A DNA stretch of 64,000 bases from assembly GCA_039090855.1 (NCBI GenBank), contig CM077011.1:23685001-23749000 (forward strand). The letters run 5' to 3'. The stretch comes from Macrothele yani. Lineage: Eukaryota; Arthropoda; Arachnida; Araneae; Macrothelidae. The translations under genes and the position numbers were made by a program. How positions within the stretch are numbered: the first letter of the stretch is position 1; each line of letters opens with the position of its first letter. The notes beneath the pieces are model-generated. The model searched no databases and was not told where the DNA came from. It worked only from the letters and a program-made list of their open reading frames with translations. Positions 21,588 through 33,239 of the stretch are shown here, in pieces.

Positions 21588-21599
21588 TGGCGCCCGAAC
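21588..21599 (+). promoter_or_regulatory. Primer-binding site, tRNA-Lys-like
   Basis: TGGCGCCCGAAC begins two bases after the LTR. The TGG start complements a tRNA CCA end, and the 12 bases fit a lysine-tRNA type 3' end. Beyond 12 bases I cannot confirm the primer tRNA. Confidence 0.72.
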
Positions 21600-21634
21600 T
21601 TTTTTCGGACACGAGGTCTTGACAATTATTACCC

Positions 21635-22788
21635 ATGTCTTCCTTACCTGAGACAACTTCAATTTTTCACCCTAAGACAAGTTTCGGTGGTGATGGGATT
21701 AATTTCGACCATCTGCAAGAAGCCTGTGGGGCTCACTTTGATATAAGTGATCTACATGCACCCAGGCATTCTTCACAATTTCGTAATTCACCAGCTTCTC
21801 ATTACTCTGAGTCGCGGGTCGTACCTGAGGGAGTTCAATCCTTTCAGCGAAGCAGAATGCTTCCCATTTCGTGCCGCATGCAGGAACAATTCGTTTTAAT
21901 GGTTTGGAGGGATCCTTAAAGTTCCTCGAAGATTTGGAAGATCATTTTGATCTATACAATATTCCTGAAGACTGCAAAGTACAAATCGCAGGCACTTGCT
22001 TGAAAGATACCGCTAAGACCTGGTATCGGAAGTGGAGAGTGTCGAACCCGGATTCTCATTATGAGAATGTCCGTGCAGAATTTTTGGAGGTCTTTCCTTT
22101 CGGCCTCAGTCGAGCCAGCCTTGCACAACAACTTTTTTCTCGTCAGCAAGGACCCAACGATAGCCCTGTTGCATTTGCGTTGGAAACAACACGCTTATAT
22201 AACTTATGGGATATACATGCCAGTCATGTTGACATGTTGGATACCCTCTTGCAGCAGATCGACCCATTTTTACAAGATCTTCTTGAGGTTCGACACCCGG
22301 CTACAATTCATGAATGCCTTCGCCTCATACGAACGTATGAAGAGCGACATGGCAAACATGGTTCAACTCACCATGCTCTGGCACCCCGCGAGGCTTATTA
22401 CGAAAACCCTCAGCGGCATAATAGGCATAATAACTTTCAGCGGGAGCATACACAAGTGCACGACCAAGCTTCATACGTTCCACCACACAGAAGAGTGGCA
22501 AACCAACCGCGAATTTCTGAACAATCTTCGGGATATCGTACAAATGCACAGTATGCTCGACCCCGTTCCAATCCGCAGCATTCGGAACGTTTTCATGCTC
22601 AGGACAATAATGACTTTTCTGTCCGTGCTGAGGAAAGAAGTAATAGATATGAAAATGTCAACAGACACGTGGATTTCCCGACGCAGGTTTCACGCAGTTT
22701 TCCTCATCGTGAAAATTTTCCCGATACCCGGCAGGGTCGAGGTTTCAGACCGCATGATAATTCAACCAGGAATCCTTTAAACTTCTAA
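21635..22788 (+). pseudogene. Gypsy gag, frameshifted
   Basis: The gag polyprotein should form the particle core. It starts at 21635 and shifts frame once between about 21871 and 21919. The second frame carries the retrotransposon gag fold: a GLEGSLKFLEDLEDHFDLYN block, CLKDTAKTWYRKW, and a leucine-rich segment. The C-terminus is Arg/His/Asn rich (about residues 180-305 of the second frame) with no CCHC knuckle visible. Pol follows in another frame. Confidence 0.85.
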
Positions 22789-25711
22789 AGGAAGTAGACC
22801 AAGGGTCGGTCCTGCTTCCTGATACCAAGCATTCTGACCCTAAAACAGTATTAGTGACTGTCCAAACTCCTCAGTTGCCTGATGTGTTCTTGACAATTGA
22901 AGATATTATTGTCGAGACAAAGTTCGACACTGGTTCTGAAATATCAGCCCTAAATACGAAGTTTTGCACTGACAATTTTCCTGCAATACTCTTTCAGCCT
23001 GCGACGCAGTCTTTGCGAGGTGCAAATAACGAAATCTTCAGTATCACAGGAACTGTCACATTATCTCTAGGGCTGGGAAAGGCTCGTTTTACGCATTCTT
23101 TCCTGCTCATAGACGAACTAATGTTAAATGTCTAATGGGCATGGACTTTAATAACACTTTTCAAGTTACCCTGAATTTCGTACAACATGGTATTTCCTTT
23201 CCGGAACCTGTCGAAGTGATTCCTACGGTTCTTATAGATATAACGAGTTTGTTATTGAGTAACCAATTGAATGAGAGGCAACGAAACCAGCTTTCTCTAC
23301 TTTTGCAGGAAAGCCCTGGTTTATTTTCTGATCAACCTGGTTTCACACAGGTGGTTTATCATGCCATTGACACTGATGGTTCGAAACCGATAGCGACGAA
23401 ACCTTACCCTTGTGCTCCACATAAGAAACAGGAAATGCAAATTTCTAAAATGATTAAACAGGGCATAATAAGAGAATCAACAAGCGCCTGGGCTGCTCCT
23501 GCCTTTTTGGTTCCAAAGAAACAACATAATGAATTTCGTTTCGTGACAGATTTCCGCAAGCTCAACCAAGTCACAAAAACGATCAATTATCCACTACCTG
23601 TCATGTCGCATATTTTGCATGACCTGTCATCAAGTAAATGGATGTCAACCTTGGATGTGGCGAGTGGATATTAACAGGTGGCGGTGCATCCGGACTCTGT
23701 CGATAAAACAGGCTTTGTGACTCCTTTTGGGGCTTATGAATACCTGCGTATGCCCTTTGGATTAGCTTCTGTACCTGCTATTTTCCAAAAGCTTATGGAT
23801 ACGGTTCTCAGACCTGTACTGGGTCCCCATGTGCATGTATATTTGGATGACATTATTATTACATCCGAGACTTTTAACGAGCACCTTTCTCTGCTCAAAC
23901 AGGTGTCGCAACTCATATACAATGCTGGCTTGACGTTAAAACCTAGTAAATGCCAGATAGCGAGGGACGAGATTGTATATCTGGGGTTGAAAATCACTCC
24001 CCACGGCTTATTTACGGATAATGAAAAAATTAGGCCTATTGTTGACTTTCCTCGGCCTAAAACAGCAAAAGAACTATCACGCTTTTTGGGAATGACCGGA
24101 TGGTATCAGCAGTTCGTCCCCGCTTATGCTACAATCTGTGAGCCATTGTATGCTTTGAAACGTAAATACAAGAAGTTTGTTTGGACACCTGAGGCTAACG
24201 CTGCGTTTGAAACACTGAAGTCTGCGTTGACTCAGCCTCCTGTGTTGGCTTTCCCGGATCATACTAAGGAATTTGATATTTATACTGACGCATCCGGAGT
24301 TGGTCTTGGTTGCGTTTTGTCACAAGCTGGGCATCCAATAGCTTTTGCGTCTCCTACTTTAGCCAAAGCTGAACGCAATTATTCAGCTACGGAACGTGAA
24401 TGTCTTGCTGTTGTGTATGCTCTTAACAAATTTCAATGTTATCTTAACGAATTGACAGTTAACATAATTACGGATCATTCTGCCCTTCAGTATTTGAATT
24501 CTGCTAAGCACCTATTTCAAAGACTTATGAAGTAGGCTCTGAAGTTACAAGAGAGCAATATCAAAATTTCGTATCAGCCAGGTCATAAGAATCAATTACC
24601 GGACGCATTGTCTCGCGTTCCGGTTAGTGGGGTCCCCACAGAAACTACTCCTGGATGTCAGCCTTTACTTCTAATAGCTGATATAACATCCAGAGAGCAG
24701 ATAATGGCAGAATTAATAAATGATCCAGATTTCGGGGATATCTATAATTTTTTGCTTGTGGGTTCGCCCCTACAAAGTGATCCTTCTCTGGCTGGAAGGT
24801 CACAGCATTTTGAAGTCATAGAGGGTTTGCTTTACTATACGAAATCTAGGACTACTAGGGCAGAGTTTCGCCCATGTATTCCGCGAACCCTTAGAATGGC
24901 CCTTTTAAACGAATTTCATGACAAACCTCTTGCAGGCCATTTAGGTATTCGCAAGACCCGTTGTAAATTGCGGGATGTTGCCTATTGGCCTAGCATGTAC
25001 CAAAGTGTGCTCGCATACGTTCAATCATGTCACTTGTGTCAGATTAATAATTACCGTAATGTATGACCGGTCGGTCACTTGAAATCTAGTTCAAGTTCTC
25101 ATGTTTTTGACATTATTTCAACAGATTTATTGGGACCTTATCCTTTATCTGTTAAAAACAAAGCTCGTTACGTTTTAGTATTAACTGATAATTTTTCTAA
25201 ATGGGTTGAAGTTTTTCCCATTAAAGCCGCTACGGCAGAAGTTATTTGTAATGTATTAGTTAATAAGGTGTTCTCTAGATATGGTGCACTTAATAAAGTA
25301 GTTTCGGATAATGGTCCACAATTTATTTCTGACATTTTTGAAAGAATGTGTGCGAGACTACACATTAAGCATAAATTCATTTCCCCATATCATCCCCAGG
25401 GTAATCCGCGGAACGAGTAAACCGCACGCTAGTTAAAATGATTGCTACATTTGTCATGGATCATCACTAACGATGGGATGACCATCTCGAGCTTTTTTCG
25501 TTCGCCCTCCGCTCGTCTGTTCACGAATCTACTAAAATTACTCCTGCAGAACTTCTTCTGGGTCGCAAAATTAAAACCTCTTTTGAAAATTTAACGGGAA
25601 TTATCGACGAACTAAACCAGCGACCAACTCCGCAATCAGTACGAATCATGGCAGAAAAAGCCCGTGTTGCAATGCTAGGAGCACAAGCGGCTCAAGCAAG
25701 ATACTATAATA

Positions 25712-27252
25712 CACTGCCGGACAATTGCTAAGGACGGATGACAATAGCAACGATAGCAACCATAAAATGGAAGGCAGGGAAATGTGGAAATTAGCATAAG
25801 TGCGGGATACAGTTAGACGTGTTGTGCGTATGCAAATTTTGGATTGCCGAACTTGTTCGTGACGTCATAGCGCTGATAAGAGATATAAATGAATTGACGC
25901 GTATCGACCGTTGTTGTTCAAACGCAAAGTTGAAAGGGAAAGAATCAATTGACGAACTTGCAATTTTCAGTATGTCTTCCCGACATCACCTAGATGATTT
26001 TACGCATGGCCGTATTATTGGCAAAGAAGAAGAAAGGCGAAAAATAACAGATGTTGCCAGGGAGTTCGACGTCAGCCACAGTGTTGTTTCAAGGCTTTGG
26101 AAATCATTTCAAACAAATGGAGAGTGTAGGAAACGTCACGGGGGAGGCCGTGTTCACAGTACGACACCTGCAGAAGATCGGTACATAGTGCTATCAACAA
26201 AAAGACACCGGCGCAGCACAGCTAGTGAGGTAGCAAATCAGTTTATGGCTGCTACTGGCAAGCGGATCTCCTGAAAAACTGTCGCCGGACGTTTGCATGA
26301 AGGAGGACTACACGCCCGCCGTCCTGTTGTGTGCATCCCATTCTCCAGACGTCACCGTACCGCCCGTTTACAATGGTGCCATCAACATCGCAATTGGACT
26401 GATAACGACTGGTCTGCTGTCCTCTTCTCAGATGAGAGTAGATACAGTCTATCGTCTGATTGTCGACGACAACTGATCTGGCGTGATAGTGGTACTGCAT
26501 ATTGTCCAGCAAACATACAGGAAAGGGACCGATATCCGACATGTAGTGTCATGGTATGGGCTGGCATCATGATCAATGGCCGTATGTCCCTCTATGTGCT
26601 TCCAACTGGGACTATGACTGGCCAACGATACATTAATGATGTTCTGCTACCTCATGTTCGCATGTTCCGTGGTGCTGTCGGTGATAGATTCATTTTCATG
26701 GACGACAGCGCAACATGTCATCGAACAGTCGCTGTCCAAGAGTGTCTTGAGAGCGAGGATATTCAACGCCTCGTATGGCCAGCACGTTCTCTAGATCTGA
26801 ATCCCATTGAAAATGTGTGGGCTGCTTTGGGGAGGAGTCTTGCTGGTCGCCAATGCCCTCCAATAAACAAGGACACCCTCATCCGTGCACTGACAGAGGA
26901 ATGGGATAAATTACCCCAACAGCTGCTTGATAATATTGTGCAAAGCATGACACGACGTGTGGAATCTTGCATCGCCCTCCATGGTGGCCATATCCCGTAT
27001 TGACATCTTACGCCGGAACGCCTGCGGACGGTAATTTCATTTTGTTCACGTTTACGTATTCTGCACAAAATGGCCTGTTTGTCCCTTGAACACGTTCCAA
27101 AGCCTTCTGGATTTCAGAGCACAATAAATTGTCTTCCTTGTAATGTCCTGGCATTCTGACATTATTTTATTTCACTTGGCATTCAACCACACTTACTTTT
27201 TTATGCGCTATATAGCCGTTTATGATCCGTCCTTAGCAATTGTCCAGCAGTG
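25712..27252 (+). mobile_element. Tc1-like transposon nested in gypsy integrase
   Basis: A 1,541-bp element. Ends are inverted: CACTGCCGGACAATTGC at 25712 and, reversed, CACTGCTGGACAATTGC at 27252, continuing TAAGGACGGAT. TA flanks both sides (25710-25711, 27253-27254). Gypsy integrase coding resumes right after the second TA, so insertion followed gypsy integration. Confidence 0.93.
25972..27003 (+). pseudogene. Tc1 transposase, one in-frame stop
   Basis: A 344-codon frame starting at ATG 25972. The N-terminus has the paired helix-turn-helix (ITDVAREFDVSHSVVSRLW) and an RHGGGR AT-hook-like box. The catalytic triad is FSDESRYS (first Asp), MDDSATCH (second Asp) and LDLNPIENVW (Glu), with 34 residues between the last two, the DD34E spacing of Tc1. 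The only defect seen is a TGA at 26272-26274 after GKRIS. Length matches the family (about 340). This copy is one base change from a full frame. Confidence 0.9.
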
Positions 27253-28214
27253 TACTAGGCGTAGGGAACCAGATCATGTCGTTGGAGATCTCACTCTCGT
27301 GGAAACGCACTTCCAGTCTTCTGTTTCTCATACTTTAGTGAAAAAATTTGCACCCAGCTACGAAGGTCCATATCGGGTGGCAAATGTGTTTGAAAATAAC
27401 ATTGTTCTTGAAAAACCTGACAATCAATTTCAATACGTACACGTTGTTCAGTGTCGCAAGTATCATGAACGAAATATCGATTTTATAATCAACCCTACTC
27501 AACCTTCTGTTCCACAGACTCAAGCGTCTATATCTCACGATCAACCTACAGAAATTTTGGACGAACCAACAAATATTTTTGAGGAATCTCCCATGATTTT
27601 TTCTTCACCCTCCCTCCTCAAGACGGGTTTCCAAACACGCAACCTGATTCTCCCATGAGACGAAGGCTCGAATCAGGTTCTTCAAATACTAGTATCGTTC
27701 CTTTCCCTCCAACCATTGCCAAGACGATTGCTGCACCATTTCCTGATCTCTCTGCAACACCACAAGCTCCTACTTCCTTGAATACCTCGTCAGAGAGTAT
27801 TCCTATAGGCAGACATAAACATCGCCCTGCACGACCACTGAATTACAGCAGCGACTCAGAGGCTTCAGATATTTCGAATTTATCAGTTATGAACAATTTG
27901 ACTATTCCTAAACGTCAAACACTAATTACACACCGTCCAGCACCACCAAAAGCTGGTCGAAAACGTAGTTTGTCTCCCCAATCTGCTTCGCCGCATCAGC
28001 GACGAAGGCAGAGATCCTTTCATCCGCTCGGGTTTCGCCCCTGGAACCTACGCTCAGGGCAAACAGGGCCGATGCTTGCTGCTACTCTCATGCCACGAGG
28101 GCGGAAGCGAAAGCAAACGATGTGGCCGGATCCACGTCCGTCCAAAAGAATGCTGGAAGGACACCACGGGCCCCAGCACAAAGGGACTACATATCAAAAG
28201 CCTGGGGGAGCCCG

Positions 28215-28360
28215 CTCCTGTCAGCCGCAGGGATTTCCGGACCGCCAGACTTCAGCCGTTCCTGACCGTTCCTGTCAGCCGCAGGGATTTCCGGACCGAC
28301 AGACTTCAGCCGTTCCTGACCGACGGATTTCAGCCGTTCCTGTCAGCCGCCGGGATTTCT
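28215..28360 (+). repeat. ~50-bp repeat in gypsy pol tail
   Basis: CCTGTCAGCCGCAGGGATTT followed by CCGGACC and GACTTCAGCCGTTCCTGACC occurs twice in full and about once in part. In frame it gives a repeated CQPQGFPDRQTSAVPD motif. It is probably local slippage in a weakly constrained tail. Confidence 0.8.
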
Positions 28361-29009
28361 TGACCGACAGAATACAGATGTTCCGGATCCATTCAAATCC
28401 TTGAAACGCGCTACGCCACCTGAATTTACCAGTCCGATTAGGCCTGGAAAACGTTATCGTAATAGAGTTTTTTATGCGTCCTCGAGATAAGTAAGTTCTC
28501 GTGGACAGGTTCTTTTCTCCGTTTGTTGTTTTTCCTGCACGACCAGTTGGCGTGTCAGAATTTCTTTTTTTCGTGTGGGCCTATGCATTCTTTTTTGTGT
28601 GTATATGTGTTTTTTTTTATATTTCTTCTATGTCCATCTACTAATCCAATTTTTTTTTATATATATCTATGTGCTTAGGGGTAAAATAATAAAATTGTTA
28701 CTGTTAGGCAGCTCCAGGCAATCTTCGCTGCTGATACAGTTGGTGTGTATTCAACGAATAATGAGAACGTAATTTGAAATTAAAAAAGTGATTCATGCTA
28801 GGCAGAATAAAAGGAAGGTATGCCGATGCAGGTTTGTTTTGTTCAAAAATACAAGTGTTTCACAGACGAATACAGATTTCTTGATTTTGTCATGCCAAGT
28901 TTGATATTGTACATACTGCTGCCACCAAACAACAAAACAAAAAAGAGGTCAATAAACGTCACTCAACGAAGTGTAAGACTTACAGTCCAAAATTGATAGG
29001 TTTTTCGAA

Positions 29010-29034
29010 AAAAAAAAAATTAAGGAGGAGATGA
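29010..29034 (+). promoter_or_regulatory. Polypurine tract
   Basis: An A-run followed by TTAAGGAGGAGATGA directly precedes the 3' LTR, the usual site for plus-strand priming. Confidence 0.65.
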
Positions 29035-29781
29035 TGTAACGTATACTCTAGATTCACTTTCCTTTTGATTTTTACTATCTCTGGTTATTTTATTTTCCTA
29101 TGTAAATTATCTTCTTACGAACGAGATGTTATTTCACCCGCTGGATGAGATCTGGCAATGAGTGTAAGTCATGACGTGGTGGTAGCCAGTATAAATAGGC
29201 GCGTTCAACGATACCTAGAGAGAGCGTTTGTTGTTGTATAGAGAGAGCGTTTGTTGTTGTTTAGGGAGAGAGTTTGTTTATGTGGTGGAGAGCGTTTGTT
29301 GTTGTATAGAGAGAGCTGTTGTTTATGTGAGTAGAGCTTCGTTCATGTGCAAGGAGCTACGTGTTATTTGAGTAGCTGTGTGTGAAGTGTGTGTGATGAT
29401 ACCAGTAGAAGTTCATAATAAAAGGTTTTAAGTAAGTACGTCTTTCTCAGTTCATAGTACTGTCAGACCTCTGTCTGGCTGTTAGGTTTATTTCATTTAG
29501 TGTTATTAGTAACAACTAGCATAAGACTTTATTCATCTTAATTACTACTACAACATTACTACCAGTTATAAGTTTGTTCATTATTATTACTACACTACTA
29601 GCAGGAAATTTTATTCATGATCCTAATTAACAAACAACAACCATTACTAGAAGAAACTAGTAACAACAAACATTTGAATTCACTATTAGAAGCTTAGTAC
29701 AAGCTTTGAATTCATTATAATATTATTGAAAGCTATATTCACTATAATTAGCTTAGTAGCAGAAGTGTTAAATTCATTATA
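29035..29781 (+). repeat. Gypsy 3' LTR
   Basis: About 747 bp, near-identical to the 5' LTR, with scattered substitutions (for example CCTACG/CCTATG, GCTGAATG/GCTGGATG) and 1-2 bp indels. Ends TTCATTATA, then AACC. Confidence 0.92.
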
Positions 29782-29785
29782 AACC

Positions 29786-31510
29786 CAGCAACTTCAGTTC
29801 AGGGTGCCAAATATCACAAGGTGCTACTACCATATAACGATGTTAACGAACTGTTTTCGTGCAAAGGACGACTACGTTACTGTCCCCTGTGCCAAATGTA
29901 TGAGATATGTTGGACTTTCATAAGTAGAAATATACAAGGGGTACTTTACAACCGTTCTGACATTAAAGGTTATTCGCCTTTTCTTGTGGTACATTCAGAT
30001 TCTTCAGTTATTCAAACATTAAGTGGCTTCAGATGATATTGGCTAATAACTCTGAGTTTAGTTAAAGAGAAATTCAAACAATGAGAAGACAAAAACGCAT
30101 GTCGTTCGACAAGTTAGCATGTGTTTTTGATAATGAACAGAGAATGAGGAGTTTTACACATTACTATACTGTGAAAAAGTTATGTTACTTAAAATCTCGT
30201 ATCTTCGATTAAATAAAAGTGTTTAGACTAAACAGTTCTGCTCTGGAGATCCTGTACCTGACCTAGTTGCCAAACTCTGGATAAAATGGAAATCGGCTAT
30301 TGGCTGCCGGACTATACAGTCATGGGTCGCCAAAGTCCCATGACTCCTACTGAAGGGCTTTTAGGCTTTTGTCCAGCAGATGTGAAGACAAGGCGGCCTT
30401 ATAGCAGAATAGACAATATACGTGGAAATGATTTTCTCTTAGGAGTGTACAATTTGAAAAGCAGCACGCCTAGTTCAGGTTCCTCCGCCACCTCTCTCCA
30501 TCTGCCACTTGTCTTTGTGTCCGTAATTACGAAAACATCTGTGAATGGTTCAGGTTAAATGCCACTTGTGCGTTTAGCATAATAGCTGGGTGGGTCGCAT
30601 GTAAGCTACAGACTGATTAAGAGATAGCGTGTGGTGGTGATTCATCCATATAATCACACATCCGTCATTATCCGACATGACTTTGTTCGTAGCTGACATA
30701 AATAGCACAGCAAAGGCTTCAAGAAATGCCCCACGTGACCTTCTGAGTGTCTGCGGCGATACCGACCAAAGGGAATTACATTCGGTGAAAAGAGGCCAAA
30801 GAAAATAGGATTTGTTTTCTTTTTCACCAAGGAGTTCCATTTATCAAGCAGATATTCTCGTGGATAATTATGTGGCAGGATAAACGTCCACTTAGTAGCA
30901 ACTGTGATGAGAGGAAACGCCTACCCAATTTTGGGGATTCTTCTCGCGTGTTATGGTGGTCTCCATTCGCAAAGGAAAGGCAAGAGCAAGCTCCCATTCC
31001 TCTGCTATACCCTCTTTGAAAGTAATTTGTATTCCGTAAAAATAGATAGTAATAAGCAAGTGCACGAAAACATAGATGGAATTATTCCTTTTGCTTGAAA
31101 ATTTATTTGCCCTTAGATTTTTAAAGCGCACGAGATACTTCAGTTTTACAATAACTTTAATTTTACCCTTTTTTGAGAAGCACTTGTCTGAGGCGCGATA
31201 ATATTTGGAATCAAGAATCACGCAACCGCTTCTGGGATGTATCAAACGGCCTAATGACGCACCAGGAAATTCACAGGGAAAAAAATCCAGAGTGGTAATT
31301 TTGCAGATTTTATATCACACCGTAAAATATGCCGAGAACAATTCAAGTACTCATAGATTTTTCTGCTCGGCTTATGTAAATAAGCACACGCATATACCTA
31401 CACTGATATGCTACTTTGTTAGGTATACCTACCGTCGTTACGTAAATTGTTCACTTTAACCATGACGGTCTGGAAAATACAAGGCATGACATCAGAGGGA
31501 TGAGTTTCCT
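29786..31510. other. Unassigned sequence, no feature recognised
   Basis: Moderately AT-rich sequence. Open frames at 29821-30036 and 30286-30558 have no recognisable motif and no support from splice or repeat structure. A gene exon here cannot be excluded. Confidence 0.45.
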
Positions 31511-31518
31511 CTTTTAGT

Positions 31519-31975
31519 CGGTGTCACACGATTGGTCGAATAACGATTGGTCGACAGTAACGATTGGTCGGCAGCATGATTGGTCGACAGTAACGATTGG
31601 TCGGCAGCATGATTGGTCGACATAACGATCAGTCGACCGTAACGACTGGTCGACAGCCCGATCAGTCGACCGTAACGACTAGTCGACAGTAACGATTGGT
31701 CGACAGCACGATCAGTCGACCGTAACGACTAGTCGACAGTAACGATTGGTGGATAGCACCATCAGTCGACCGTAACGACTAGTCGACAGTAACGATTGGT
31801 CGACAGCGCCATCAGTCGACCGTAACGACTAGTCGACAGCACCATCAGTCGACCGTAACGACTAGTCGACAGTAACGATTGGTCGACAGCGCCATCCGTC
31901 GAGCGTAACGACTAGTCGACAGTAACGACTTGTCGGCAGCCCGGTTGGTCAACAGAACTATTGGTCGAGATAAAC
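31519..31975 (+). repeat. Left 17-bp array of small foldback element
   Basis: About 26 units alternate among AACGATTGGTCGACAGT, GATCAGTCGACCGTAAC and GACTAGTCGACAGTAAC forms. The alternating forms give a higher-order pattern of two to four units. Confidence 0.9.
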
Positions 31976-32394
31976 ATTGGTTCTGAAGATTATGGTTTAC
32001 ATTGGCAGCGGTACCTCTCAAAACGTAACGTTCCTTCTTGGAAATAACACCTTTTAGAATGTAGCCCTCAGAACGTACAGCATTCTAACATATTATTTCC
32101 AAATAGGCCCCCGTGTCATCTTTTGTACTCTAAGTGAAATCTATATAGATAGCCTTCTGAACGATGTTATTTCCGAAAGGGTCCCGGGGCGCTTTAGGTA
32201 TAGGCACCTTGGGGAAACTGCCACACGTAATTCGGAAACTCGGAAAATTGCCGCACATTCAAAGCGTTTCTCGGACGAACGGCGATTTGTGCTCGTCCTC
32301 TTAATGAAAACCATGGGGCAATTTTCCGGTGGGGCAATCTACCGCAAAACTGTTTGCACTTATTCAAATTTTTTTTCCAAGTTCCGTGGACCAT

Positions 32395-32658
32395 TTTATG
32401 TCGACCAATGTTGACTAATCGTTATATCGAACAGTCGTTACTGTCGACCAATCGCTATGTCGATTACACGTGCTGTCGACCAATCGTTACTGTCGACCAA
32501 TCGCTATGTCGATTACACGTGCTGTCGACCAATCGTTACTGTCGACTAATCATTACTGTCGACCAATCGTTATGTCGACCAATCGTTTATGTCGGCCAAT
32601 CGTGTGTCGACAAACTGTTATGTCGACCAACCGTTCGTCGACCAATCGTTACATACCC
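32395..32658 (-). repeat. Right 17-bp array of small foldback element
   Basis: Units such as GTCGACCAATCGTTACT and GTCGACCAATCGCTATG, inverted to the left array but with fewer copies. Ends ...CGTTACATACCC before CTTTTAGT. Confidence 0.9.
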
Positions 32659-32889
32659 CTTTTAGTGACGTCATATGGAAACCAAGGCTTCCGGTTGGTT
32701 TGCAACACTGTGACATCAAACACGATACCGATGTGTCAGGTCGAGTAAACATGAGAGTGACGTCACAAACGAAGGGAACTGATCTTTCTAATGGCATGGC
32801 CTTGTACTTACTAGACAGCCTTGCTTCAACACGTGAGCGCGACGTGCAGTTTTGAACAGGCAGAACAGCATCTGTTTGCTTTCGACTGT

Positions 32890-33010
32890 GCGGGTCGAAA
32901 GGGGAGAAAATGATCTTAATGACTTTGACCGTGGCACAATAGCTGACCCTAGGCGTTCTGGTTATGGCATCACCAGGACGGCTGTTCTGGTATTTTCACC
33001 CAGAAACAAA
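32890..33010 (+). pseudogene. Possible Tc1 transposase N-terminal remnant
   Basis: The frame NDLNDFDRGTIADPRRSGYG followed by ITRTA resembles the start of Tc1 transposases (xLTDFERGRIVGxxxxGxSxxxTA). No terminal repeats or catalytic residues were found nearby, so this is a short relic at best. Confidence 0.35.
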
Positions 33011-33239
33011 GCCACAGAAACATTCCTCTGTCTACAATCCTGTGAGAGAAACCAGCTCATCAGAGGGGTCAAAGTTCACTAGCGAAAGATTTGCCGTCGG
33101 AATAGTCCATTCGTGGCTCCAGTCCAATACAATGAGCGTTAGGAGATCTTCCTCCGCGCACAAGGGTTGCATGCTGAAGTGATTTGGCGGGTTTCGATTC
33201 GTCTTTTCGTTTTCTACATAAAGAGAAATACAGACCCTT

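Larger units (their letters stand above)
22803..28490 (+). pseudogene. Gypsy pol (PR-RT-RNaseH-IN), multiply disrupted
   Basis: Protease has the active-site DTG at 22926-22934. A frameshift near 23130 leads into reverse transcriptase, with YLDD at 23840-23851, then RNase H (IYTDASGVGLG, TERECLAVV, TDHSALQYL). Integrase has an HHCC finger ending CHLC near 25040, then catalytic Asp residues at 25124 and 25307 and the Glu region at the broken NPRNE near 25415. Stops sit at 23672, 24533, 25064 and 25418. A Tc1 interrupts at 25710. After it come the integrase C-terminal SYEGPYRV module and a Pro/Arg/Ser tail. Frame changes near 27605 and 28400 are needed to reach a TAA at 28488. The tail holds a ~48-bp repeat at 28215-28360. 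Confidence 0.87.
20841..29781 (+). mobile_element. Ty3/gypsy LTR retrotransposon with nested Tc1
   Basis: An 8.9-kb element with two ~745-bp LTRs, a tRNA primer site just after the left LTR, gag, a pol order of protease, reverse transcriptase, RNase H and integrase (the Ty3/gypsy order), a proline/arginine-rich pol tail and a purine-rich tract before the right LTR. It is dead: frameshifts in gag and at the protease/RT border, stops in pol, and a Tc1 (25712-27252) splitting the integrase region. No envelope gene was recognised. The LTRs differ at several positions, so insertion is not extremely recent. Confidence 0.92.
31519..32658. mobile_element. Small foldback element with 17-bp arrays
   Basis: The left arm (31519-31975) is an array of TAACGATTGGTCGACAG units. 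The right arm (about 32395-32658) is the reverse complement (CTGTCGACCAATCGTTA). A ~420-bp non-repeated centre separates them. CTTTTAGT flanks both sides (31511-31518, 32659-32666), an 8-bp match or 9 bp with one mismatch. The left end reads GGTGTCACACGATTGGTCG, close to the right end of the giant element (GGTGTCCCGACAATTCGTCG). Repeat length, the ATT-n-GTCGAC core and terminal GGTGTC suggest one family. No transposase was found, so it is non-autonomous. Confidence 0.83.

Noticed and set aside
27655..28404. Separate third gypsy gene or envelope
   Set aside because: The frame upstream of its ATG is also coding-like (Pro/Gln rich) and joins pol through a likely frameshift. There is no signal peptide, membrane segment or glycosylation pattern.
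30286..30558. 90-codon frame as a gene
   Set aside because: No recognised domain or splice evidence. Left as unassigned.
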